A DNA stretch of 64,000 bases. Source: an uncultured Bacteroidales bacterium. Its GTDB lineage: Bacteria; Bacteroidota; Bacteroidia; Bacteroidales; SZUA-534. The translations under genes were made by a program, and so were the position numbers. Location: the NCBI GenBank assembly GCA_902790595.1, contig CADASL010000013.1:1-64000 (forward strand), read 5' to 3'. The notes under the pieces were generated by a model that worked only from the letters and a program-made list of their open reading frames with translations, made no database searches and was not told where the DNA came from. Each line of letters starts with the position of its first letter. Positions within the stretch are counted from its first letter, which is position 1. This document shows, piece by piece, positions 57,229-64,000 of the stretch.

Positions 57229-58152
57229 TCAATCCACCACAATGTTGTCCGTTGGCACTTTACTCCAAGCGAATAGGCTTAAAATTTCTGTAACAGACAG
57301 CTCTTCGCAACATTCGGTAAGACCGGCCAGATGGGCGATTAGGCCTAATAATTGCTGCGGTGTGTAGCGCTGGCGCAGCGAACCCATATCGGTTCCGGCG
57401 TTGCGTTTGGCAAGACGGCGTCCATCGGGAGCCACAAGCAGCGGAATGTGTGCAAACTGTGGCACGGAGTAACCGAGCAGACCATAAAGGTAGATTTGCT
57501 GCGGTGTCGAAGGTAGAAGGTCGCAGCCGCGAACAACCTCTGTAACGCCCATAAGCGCATCGTCGGTTACAACGGCAAGCTGGTAGGCAAAGTTGCCATC
57601 GGCTCGGCGGACAATGAAATCGCCGCAGTCGCGGGCCAGATTGTAGTGCTGCAAGCCGTAATGGCCATCGGTGAAGGTGCAGTCGGCATTGGGCACGCAT
57701 AGCCGTGTGGCGGGCTTGCGTGTGGCGCTCATTGCAGTGCGCTCGGCGGCCGTGAGTGCTCGGCAGCGGCCGCTGTAAACCACCACGCCATCCGATTGGT
57801 GGGGCGCGCTGGCGGCCATAATGTCGGCGCGGGTGCAGAAGCACGGGTAGAGCAACCCGCGAGCCTCGAGTTTCTGCAGTTCGCGCTCGTAAACGGCATC
57901 GCGCTGGCTCTGATAGTACGGACCGTTACATCCGCTGCGGCTTCCGCCCTCGTCCCACTCAAGCCCCAACCAAAGCAGGTCGTCCTCAATCTGCGCGGCA
58001 TACTCGGGGCGGCACCGCTGGCGGTCAAGGTCCTCAATGCGCAGCAGCCACTTGCCACCCTGGCTGCGTGCCGAAAGCCACGACAGCACGGCGCTGTAAA
58101 TATTCCCTAAATGCATCCGCCCGCTCGGCGACGGGGCAAAACGACCTTTCAT
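57229..58152 (-). CDS. gluQ: Glutamyl-Q tRNA(Asp) synthetase
   Basis: Attaches glutamate to the queuosine of tRNA(Asp). The 307-residue protein corresponds to the catalytic half of GluRS without the anticodon-binding domain. It has the HIGH-like motif (APSPSGRMHLGN near the start), the RIEDLDRQR loop and the zinc-site region (YPCFCTRADI; CRAL). The KMSKS-like loop is altered to LAKRNAG, normal for this family. The start at 58,152 (MKGRFAPSPSGR) was chosen because nine residues upstream derive from an ACACAGAT-type intergenic repeat. Confidence 0.93.
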   Translation of the reverse strand: MKGRFAPSPSGRMHLGNIYSAVLSWLSARSQGGKWLLRIEDLDRQRCRPEYAAQIEDDLLWLGLEWDEGGSRSGCNGPYYQSQRDAVYERELQKLEARGLLYPCFCTRADIMAASAPHQSDGVVVYSGRCRALTAAERTAMSATRKPATRLCVPNADCTFTDGHYGLQHYNLARDCGDFIVRRADGNFAYQLAVVTDDALMGVTEVVRGCDLLPSTPQQIYLYGLLGYSVPQFAHIPLLVAPDGRRLAKRNAGTDMGSLRQRYTPQQLLGLIAHLAGLTECCEELSVTEILSLFAWSKVPTDNIVVD

Positions 58153-58262
58153 TGTTAAGGATTGAATGGATTCTTGCACAGATTACACAGAAAACACAGA
58201 ATTTATTGAATTACAGCGGGGTGTCACAATTTGTGATACCGACAATCTTTTGCAGTTGTACT

Positions 58263-58817
58263 TTATTTTATAAAACTGTTTGTGCTGTCGGGTTTAGGTG
58301 CGAATTGCTTGAAATGAAATGTGTTATCTAATACCATTTCCTCATTTTTAAAAACATCTTTATAGATATGGAAGGTGGTATCATTCAATATCGTTCCATA
58401 TTGTTTAAAAGTAGCATATTTGCCATCGTGGTCGTGAGCCCAACCTTCAAAAACAATAGTATTGCCTTCTATTTGGAATATCCCCCATAACAACTTGTTG
58501 CCAGAATATTTATCGTAATAACTGCCGTCGGCATACTTTTCTTCAAATTCGCTTAACTCGCTTTCCGACAGGGAGAATCGATAGCCATTGCACGAGACAC
58601 CATTCCTATACAAAAATTGTGTTGCCGCCCAAACTTCTCCTGAAATGGTGTCATATTTAATGTAATACCCGTCGGTTCTCAACTCGGATCCTGTATAGTT
58701 GGTTCGTTTCATTGATAATTTCTCATCACGGAAAATTATTTCTTCGAAACTGCGTTCACACGATGAAAAAACAACTGCCAAAACTATCGCCGAAAGGATT
58801 AAAATTCTGTGGTTCAT
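58263..58817 (-). CDS. Hypothetical lipoprotein
   Basis: The product is not recognised. The 184 residues have a lipoprotein signal (MNHRILILSAIVLAVVFSSC; lipobox FSSC at Cys20). The mature part is rich in aromatic and charged residues and looks like a beta-sandwich (LLWGIFQIEGNTIVFEGWAHD; GTILNDTTFHIYKD). The DNA is more AT-rich than adjacent gluQ, suggesting a species-specific acquisition. It stands alone on the minus strand, with intergenic repeats on both sides. Confidence 0.72.
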   Translation of the reverse strand: MNHRILILSAIVLAVVFSSCERSFEEIIFRDEKLSMKRTNYTGSELRTDGYYIKYDTISGEVWAATQFLYRNGVSCNGYRFSLSESELSEFEEKYADGSYYDKYSGNKLLWGIFQIEGNTIVFEGWAHDHDGKYATFKQYGTILNDTTFHIYKDVFKNEEMVLDNTFHFKQFAPKPDSTNSFIK

Positions 58818-58921
58818 AATATTAAGTTGTTAGTGATTAATAAAAACCTGTGAAAATCAGTGCTATCTTGTGTCATCTGTGCGAAAACTCCGTGCGGAAA
58901 ACCTGCGTGAAAAACCCCGTG

Positions 58922-59413
58922 CTAAAACCTCACGCAAAAGCCAACGCCGTTGCCCGTTACGCCGAAGTTGATTGTGGCCGACGCCTCATCGTCCTTGGGC
59001 GGAACATACTCGGTGCCCATCAGGCGCAAGGCCTCGCGCGACTGGCGGTTGTAGTTCATAAAAATCGGAATCGAAATGGCGGCCATACAGCACCCTGCCA
59101 CCGACATCGGAATGTTCGGCGAGTCGTCCCAAATCATACTCACGAGCGGATAGGCCACCAGGACGCCGCCCACCACGCAGAAGAGTTTTCCGAAGAACAT
59201 CGACTCCTGCGCCTTACCGAACATATCGGCGGCGGGCTCGTTGGCTCCGCAACCCACAATCAGACGGTCGAGACTGACGCGCGCGCTATCGACATAAAAG
59301 CGGTTGAGTCCGCAGTGCTTCTGCACTTTGACGGCGCTTGCAGGAATTGAATCCTGCGCTGAAAGTGTGCCAGCGGCAATCACTAACATACTGATAATGA
59401 GCAGACGTTTCAT
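58922..59413 (-). CDS. Hypothetical exported membrane protein
   Basis: The product is not recognised. The 163 residues have an N-terminal signal (MKRLLIISMLVIAAGTLSAQ) and two further hydrophobic stretches (FFGKLFCVVGGVLVAYPLVSMIW and IPMSVAGCCMAAISIPIFM), ending in strand-like INFGVTGNGVGFCVRF. Bacteroidales genomes often carry such proteins next to envelope biosynthesis genes. Its start overlaps the end of the upstream glycosyltransferase by 4 bp, so it is the last gene of a DUF4199-GT2-membrane protein operon. Confidence 0.75.
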   Translation of the reverse strand: MKRLLIISMLVIAAGTLSAQDSIPASAVKVQKHCGLNRFYVDSARVSLDRLIVGCGANEPAADMFGKAQESMFFGKLFCVVGGVLVAYPLVSMIWDDSPNIPMSVAGCCMAAISIPIFMNYNRQSREALRLMGTEYVPPKDDEASATINFGVTGNGVGFCVRF

Positions 59414-60357
59414 AGTGTTTCTTTTATTTGATAATCGTTGCGGTCGTTTGAACTGCGCGAGACGAGTTCGCCCAAAAATCCCGTCAGGAAGAGTTGCGTG
59501 CCCAGAATCATACAGGTGAGCGCCAGATAGAAATAGGGGCTGCTGGTGACGAGCGGCGCGGCAATGCCTCGCGAAAGCGATATGAGTTTGATTGCGCCCA
59601 CGGTGGCGGCGGCAAAGAATCCCAAAAGGAAGACAAACACGCCCAGTGTGCCGAAAAGGTGCATCGGTTTTTTGCCGAATTTGGTCATAAAGAGTATCGA
59701 CATCAGGTCGAGAAAGCCGTTTATGAAGCGCTCAATGCCGAATTTGGTCTTGCCGTACTTGCGCGCGCGGTGGACGACCACCTTCTCGCCTATTCGGCCG
59801 AAGCCTGCCTGCTTGGCCAGCACGGGAATGTAGCGGTGCATCTCGCCGTAAACTTCGATTGACTTCACCACGTCGCGGCGGTAAGCCTTCAGGCCGCAGT
59901 TCATATCGTGCAGACCAATGCCCGTGGTGACGCGGCCCACCCAGTTGTAGAACTTGCTCGGAATGGTTTTGGTGATTGGGTCGTGGCGCTCTTTCTTCCA
60001 ACCCGACACAAGGTCGAACCCGTCGCTGACAATCATCTTGTACATTGCGGGAATCTCGTCGGGGCTGTCCTGCAGGTCAGCGTCCATTGTGAAGACCACA
60101 TCGCCCTCGGCCTCGCGGAAGCCGCAGAACAGAGCCGCCGATTTGCCGTAGTTGCGGCGGAACCGAATGGCGCGGATTGAGCCGTACTCTTCGGTGAGTT
60201 TATGGATTTCGTCCCACGAGCCGTCGGTACTGCCGTCGTCAACAACAATAATCTCGTAGGTGAAATTGTTGTCGTACATCACTTTGGCTATCCAAGCCAC
60301 AAGTTCGCTGATTGATTCCTGCTCGTTGTAGAGCGGTATTACAACACTGATATTCAT
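59410..60357 (-). CDS. GT2 family glycosyltransferase, undecaprenyl/dolichyl-phosphate sugar type
   Basis: The 315-residue protein resembles DPM1/GtrB-like polyprenyl-phosphate glycosyltransferases. The GT-A domain has VVIPLYNEQESI at the start, IIVVDDGSTDGS, FTMDADLQDSPDEIP (DAD metal site) and GLHDMNCGLKAYRR. Two C-terminal membrane helices follow (about 230-255 and 275-300). It likely loads a sugar onto undecaprenyl phosphate for periplasmic glycosylation. It overlaps both neighbours by 4 bp, showing tight coupling with the DUF4199 protein upstream and the exported protein downstream. Confidence 0.93.
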   Translation of the reverse strand: MNISVVIPLYNEQESISELVAWIAKVMYDNNFTYEIIVVDDGSTDGSWDEIHKLTEEYGSIRAIRFRRNYGKSAALFCGFREAEGDVVFTMDADLQDSPDEIPAMYKMIVSDGFDLVSGWKKERHDPITKTIPSKFYNWVGRVTTGIGLHDMNCGLKAYRRDVVKSIEVYGEMHRYIPVLAKQAGFGRIGEKVVVHRARKYGKTKFGIERFINGFLDLMSILFMTKFGKKPMHLFGTLGVFVFLLGFFAAATVGAIKLISLSRGIAAPLVTSSPYFYLALTCMILGTQLFLTGFLGELVSRSSNDRNDYQIKETL

Positions 60358-60896
60358 TGATTTAAATTATTAATCTGTAGTAAAGGTTTTGTTTTGATGA
60401 TGTTGGCCAGAATCAGGCTGAAGAAACCCGCGCCGATGAGTTGCATAATGAACATCACAAAGGCCATTGAGCCGCCCGAGAGCGATTCGTTGTACAACTG
60501 CATCATTGCCGCCGTCTGCTCGTCGTTCATCCCCCACTGCTGCCGCAAGACGGGCTCAATCTGGCCGATAAGGCTCTGAAGGTCGTCGGGTGCGATGCTT
60601 GTGTAGTAGAAATATCCGAACACGGCAAGCACCGTGGCGCTGATAACATTGAGTTTGCTGACGTAGAGCAGCGCGCGGCCGTAGTTGAACTTTTCGCCTT
60701 CGACGGTCTCGCGGTACTGGCGGCCCGAGAGCATCACCACAAACGAGAAGATGATGATGTTGAGCCACGAGACATTGTCGCCTGGCGTGTGGCAGATGCC
60801 GCGCAGGTGAGCAATGAAGATGGTGGCCGCAAACGACAGCCCGATTACCGCCCCAACCTTCAGAATGAATAAGTTGACTTCGTTTTTGTCGGTCAT
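60354..60896 (-). CDS. DUF4199 integral membrane protein
   Basis: The 180 residues from ATG 60,896 (MTDKNEVNLFILKVGAVIGL) have four hydrophobic helices (about 8-28, 44-60, 78-100 and 145-168) and match the DUF4199 family of Bacteroidota, whose members regularly neighbour a GT2 glycosyltransferase. Function is unknown. Extended reading to a TTG at 60,926 is rejected because a promoter -7 box lies between. Its end overlaps the glycosyltransferase gene by 4 bp. Confidence 0.88.
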   Translation of the reverse strand: MTDKNEVNLFILKVGAVIGLSFAATIFIAHLRGICHTPGDNVSWLNIIIFSFVVMLSGRQYRETVEGEKFNYGRALLYVSKLNVISATVLAVFGYFYYTSIAPDDLQSLIGQIEPVLRQQWGMNDEQTAAMMQLYNESLSGGSMAFVMFIMQLIGAGFFSLILANIIKTKPLLQINNLNQ

Positions 60897-60913
60897 AATT
60901 TTGTGTTTGGGTG

Positions 60914-60921
60914 CAAATATA
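60914..60921 (-). promoter_or_regulatory. Candidate promoter -7 box of the DUF4199-GT2 operon
   Basis: The minus strand reads TATATTTG, a full match to TAnnTTTG, 18 bases before the ATG at 60,896. Confidence 0.5.
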
Positions 60922-61070
60922 TGCAAAAGGTGAAAGTTTAGTGTTGAGAAGTTGAGTTTAAAGTTTTTCGGGACTTGGAGCCTCGCCGTTTAACGGGCTT
61001 TGGCAGAAGGCTGACAGAGCGGCTCGGATGATAAAAACAGCCCAAAGAGGTTTTTGTTGGAAAATGATTG

Positions 61071-61078
61071 TAATTTTG
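61071..61078 (+). promoter_or_regulatory. Candidate promoter -7 box of the S41 protease
   Basis: TAATTTTG, 24 bases before the ATG at 61,102. A TTTG at 61,053-61,056 is only 14 bases upstream, shorter than the usual spacing. Confidence 0.45.
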
Positions 61079-61101
61079 CCATCGGATAAAAAAACAACAC
61101 A

Positions 61102-62499
61102 ATGAAAAAAACTTTGATTCTTTTAGGAATGGCCGCGGCGCTGCTTGTGTCGTGCAAAGACAAAAACAACGATGACAACGGAGCGAAAGCTCGCGAGCAG
61201 GCCCGGCAGGACAGCCTCAACGCCAACAAAAAGGTTGACAATTTTCTCTACGACATTATGAGCGATTACTATCTGTGGAATAACAATATGCCCAGAATGA
61301 AGAAAGACGAGAGCCGCTACCCGGCCGATTTTTTCGAGAGCCTGCTGTACAGAACGAAAGACCGTTGGTCGTTCTGTGTTGAGGATGGAGACTCTTATAT
61401 GGCCGAGGTGGAAGGCTCGCCTTACTCAATGGGCTACTCACCTCAGTTCTGGCCCTACAACAACTATAAGAACGTGCTCATTGTTGTTGAGTATGTTTTC
61501 CCAGGCTCACCCGCTGAGCGCGCCGGACTGAAACGCGGTGACATTATTCTGGAAATCGATGGAGAGCCGATGAACGTGGACAACTATTACGACCTCTACT
61601 CGAAGGAGCAAGCCACATACACACTTGCCAATTACGACCCGGTGAAAAACGAACTTTACCTCAATGGCCGCAAAATGACGGTTACAGCGGAAATTATTGA
61701 GGCCGACCCGTCGGTTTACGACACCATCTTCAATGTCGGCGGCAAGCCGGTCGGGTATTTTGTCTATACATCCTTCATCCAGAACCCGTCTTACTATACA
61801 TCAATCGACGCCGCTTTCGACCGCTTCAAGGCTGCTGGGGTGAAAGACCTTATTCTGGACTTGCGTTACAATGGCGGCGGCGATGTTCCTACTGCCGGAT
61901 ATTTGGCTTCGGCCATTGCTCCGGCAAGCGTGATTGGCAAAGAGGTGCTTATCAGATACGAGTACAACAACTTCCTGACAAACTACTTCAAGAAAAACGA
62001 CCCCAGCAGTTTAGAGCTCAAGTTCCCCAAAAACGACCACAACGCCGATATGCAGAACCTCTATGTGCTTGGAACCCGCGGAACCGCCTCGGCAAGCGAG
62101 ATTGTTACCACCGGCCTGATGCCTTATATGAACGTGACGCTCGTGGGCGACACCACCTACGGCAAATGCACAGCAATGTTCGTCTTCTACGGCGGCGACG
62201 AGGGGCTTGAGGATTTGGGCAATTGGGTTTTTCTGCCTGTCACTATGAAGTACGCCAATGCCAACGGCTTCACCGATTTTGTCGATGGCCTGATTCCCGA
62301 CTATCTGGTTGAGGACGACCTGCTGGCCGGCTATCAGTTTGGCGATGCCAACGACCCGATGCTTGCCACTGCGCTCGATGTTATTGCAGGTTTGCCAGTC
62401 ACAGCCAAAGCGGCACAAGTAATGCCGTTCAAGGTACTCGACCGCGACCATTCTGTTTTCAGAAACAATGCCATTTTAAAGCCGACGCTGATAAAATAA
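61102..62499 (+). CDS. S41 family (C-terminal processing-like) serine protease, lipoprotein
   Basis: The 465-residue protein starts with a lipoprotein signal (MKKTLILLGMAAALLVSCKD; lipobox LVSC at Cys18). After a helical N-terminal part comes a PDZ domain (about 120-195; PGSPAERAGLKRGDIILEIDG) and the S41 core: LILDLRYNGGGDV (about 250), the serine in GTASASEIV (about 330) and the lysine in TYGKCT (about 353). Such lipoprotein S41 proteases are common in gut Bacteroidales; substrates are unknown. A strong terminator follows. Confidence 0.92.
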   Translation: MKKTLILLGMAAALLVSCKDKNNDDNGAKAREQARQDSLNANKKVDNFLYDIMSDYYLWNNNMPRMKKDESRYPADFFESLLYRTKDRWSFCVEDGDSYMAEVEGSPYSMGYSPQFWPYNNYKNVLIVVEYVFPGSPAERAGLKRGDIILEIDGEPMNVDNYYDLYSKEQATYTLANYDPVKNELYLNGRKMTVTAEIIEADPSVYDTIFNVGGKPVGYFVYTSFIQNPSYYTSIDAAFDRFKAAGVKDLILDLRYNGGGDVPTAGYLASAIAPASVIGKEVLIRYEYNNFLTNYFKKNDPSSLELKFPKNDHNADMQNLYVLGTRGTASASEIVTTGLMPYMNVTLVGDTTYGKCTAMFVFYGGDEGLEDLGNWVFLPVTMKYANANGFTDFVDGLIPDYLVEDDLLAGYQFGDANDPMLATALDVIAGLPVTAKAAQVMPFKVLDRDHSVFRNNAILKPTLIK

Positions 62500-62532
62500 C
62501 GTAACCGGAAACTAAATACACTACACAAACAG

Positions 62533-62580
62533 AAAACGTAAACAGTCAGTCAGAAAAGGCTGCTGTTTACGTTTTTTGTT
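62533..62580 (+). terminator. Rho-independent terminator after the S41 protease
   Basis: The arms aaaacgtaaacag and ctgtttacgtttt (13 bp, 17-base loop) are followed by TTGTTTT. TTCAATCC microrepeats (62,623-62,650) lie between it and the next gene's stop. Confidence 0.85.
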
Positions 62581-62659
62581 TTCGTTTACTTTTCCTCCTT
62601 CACGCCCTCACTCCTTCTCTCATTCAATCCTTCAATCCTTCAATCCTTCACGCCTTAAA

Positions 62660-64000
62660 TCATTCCGTTCCCCGCCTGTTAAAGAGCATAAACCCAAGAT
62701 TGATTTGGAAGTGGAACGGCTTCTCCTCTTTGTAGTAGTAGCTGCCAGTGGCGGCGAGCGGGCCCACCGGCGTGTGCCATACAAAGGCGGCGTTGCCCAT
62801 AAAGCGCGGCATCGGGAACTCCTCGCTGTACGATGTCTGGTAACTCTGCGTGCTGATGTAGCGATAGGGCTGGAAAACGTGCATCTCGGTGCGCAGCTGC
62901 ACCCTGTCGGTGAAGTTGACAACCGGCATCAGGCCGAAACCCACCCACTGGTTGGCGCGGTATTTCTCAAGAATCTGCGCCTGGCACTGCGGGAACGGGT
63001 TGAAAGGCTCGGCGGTGAGCAGCGAGGCTATGCTGTTGGCAAAATCGGGTTTATTGCTGATGCTGGCAATGGTTTGGAATCCGAGGCTGAAATAGCGGCC
63101 GGCGTTCAGATAGCGGATATGGTGCAGCCTGACGGTTCCCCACTGGTGGCGCGCGCTCACGCTGCCGGCCGACTCATAGGGCTTGGCCGTGCTGCCCGGG
63201 CTGTACTCCTCGTTGCCAAAAATGTAGCTGCCCTGAATTGAGAAATAGCGCCCACTGCTGGCGTACTGGCGGAAGTTGAGCATATTGTACTCATATTTCA
63301 GCTTCAGGTCAAAATAGTCGGTCTGCGTCTCGTCGGCGTTGTCGCTCTTGGTAATGTTGGTCGATTGGAAATAGTTGTAGTACATTGTTCCCAGCGCCAC
63401 GCCGATGGTTGCAATGCCGCGGTTATAGACCGGCACGCCGAGGTCGAGGCCCACATACTTGTCGGTGTTGATGACCTGCGAGAGCGCCTCGCTGTCGAAG
63501 AAAAGCTCGTTGGTAGTCTTGAAGTAGTCCCAGCGGCTGTAGGCTGCGCGGAAATCGGCAAAGAACGGCGGCATACGCTGTATGATGTTGCGCGGCGACA
63601 GGTCGATGCGGAAAAGCGCGTTGGCCGAGTTGTAGAACTGGCCGGCCGCCACGTTAACCGAGGCGTTGTAGATGTTGCGGTGCATAAAGACGTACTCGGC
63701 GCCCACCTGCGCGAAACTGCGGTTCGATGACGACAGATTGCCGCCAAACTTCACGTTGAACGACTTCTGCGAAGACACATCCAATTTAAGGTCGAAATGA
63801 CCCGTCGCATTGTTGTACTGCGCCTGCGGGTAGATTGATTGCAGAATCTTGTCGGATGTGAGCCGGAAGTAGCCGCTCTCAAGTGCGTGAAAATCAAACG
63901 TATCCTTGCCGCGCTTGATGCTCTGCTCAATGTAGCCCGACGCCAAATCGTCAACGCCGCTCACAATCACGTTGCCGAACACCAGACCGGGCTCGCCCCT
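62660..64000 (-). CDS. C-terminal Omp85-like barrel of an outer-membrane protein, probably patatin-linked (5' partial)
   Basis: The frame stays open to the right edge, so the start is outside; about 446 residues are visible. It opens with a POTRA-like segment (NVIVSGVDDLASGYIEQSIKRG), then a series of amphipathic strands (FNVKFGGNLSSSNRSFAQVGAEYVF, RAAYSRWDYFKTTNELFFD, GVALGTMYYNYFQS), and ends in a barrel closing with PFHFQINLGFMLF. This matches the Omp85-superfamily barrel found at the C-terminus of Bacteroidota patatin-like phospholipases. The patatin part would lie beyond 64,000, so that half is inferred. Confidence 0.83.
   Translation of the reverse strand, partial: RGEPGLVFGNVIVSGVDDLASGYIEQSIKRGKDTFDFHALESGYFRLTSDKILQSIYPQAQYNNATGHFDLKLDVSSQKSFNVKFGGNLSSSNRSFAQVGAEYVFMHRNIYNASVNVAAGQFYNSANALFRIDLSPRNIIQRMPPFFADFRAAYSRWDYFKTTNELFFDSEALSQVINTDKYVGLDLGVPVYNRGIATIGVALGTMYYNYFQSTNITKSDNADETQTDYFDLKLKYEYNMLNFRQYASSGRYFSIQGSYIFGNEEYSPGSTAKPYESAGSVSARHQWGTVRLHHIRYLNAGRYFSLGFQTIASISNKPDFANSIASLLTAEPFNPFPQCQAQILEKYRANQWVGFGLMPVVNFTDRVQLRTEMHVFQPYRYISTQSYQTSYSEEFPMPRFMGNAAFVWHTPVGPLAATGSYYYKEEKPFHFQINLGFMLFNRRGTE

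Overview
The window comes from a Bacteroidota genome, most likely a gut-type member of the Bacteroidales. Evidence: a type IX secretion (T9SS) type A sorting tail on a giant surface protein; many short lipoproteins with an SxC/AxC lipobox; Bacteroidota-style promoters (TAnnTTTG -7 boxes, no Shine-Dalgarno sequences); the purH-mreB-mreC-mreD-mrdA-rodA gene order; pyruvate:ferredoxin oxidoreductase and a Dcu dicarboxylate carrier (anaerobe); and families largely restricted to this phylum (DUF4199, Omp85-type barrel proteins). The genus cannot be named from the sequence alone.

Layout. 1-12.65 kb: most of a giant GLUG-repeat adhesin-like T9SS cargo gene, cut by the left edge and broken by a frameshift near 8.03 kb. 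12.9-20.3 kb: purH and the rod-shape/elongasome genes. 20.4-24.7 kb: a small barrel protein, RF2 (prfB), a small secreted protein and a GH10 xylanase lipoprotein. 24.8-31.3 kb: an accessory island on the minus strand. It holds an AAA ATPase/PD-(D/E)XK-like gene between two 115-bp four-armed palindromic repeats, then a tight three-gene operon (TerB-like protein, voltage-gated-type ion channel, and a DUF4236/FtsK-gamma/TerB-like/CbbX-type AAA+ fusion) behind a strongly structured leader. 31.7-39.2 kb: minus-strand housekeeping genes (histidine kinase, AsmA-like, rhomboid protease, MutS). 39.8-43.7 kb: a divergent isopropylmalate-synthase-like protein followed by a TIM-barrel/acyl-CoA-synthetase fusion. 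44.0-45.7 kb: an AT-rich accessory pocket with a membrane protein, a KilA-N protein and dispersed palindromes. 46.0-53.7 kb: nifJ, AIM24-like, DUF262, a lipoprotein and a YifB/ComM ATPase. 53.9-64 kb: lipoproteins, trxA, trmD, dcu, gluQ, a GT2 glycosyltransferase with DUF4199, an S41 protease and the C-terminal barrel of an Omp85-like (probably patatin-linked) protein running off the right edge.

The best candidate for an undescribed system is the minus-strand operon at 26.6-31.1 kb. It couples a membrane-anchored AAA+ protein carrying an FtsK-type DNA-binding winged helix to a K+-channel-like pore and a TerB-like protein. A nested-hairpin leader with a probable internal terminator precedes it, and its DNA is visibly more AT-rich than its neighbours. 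The second candidate is the 39.8-43.7 kb pair: a DRE-TIM protein that has lost its expected catalytic and metal motifs, next to a fused isomerase-like/AMP-ligase protein. No rRNA, tRNA or CRISPR array was seen.
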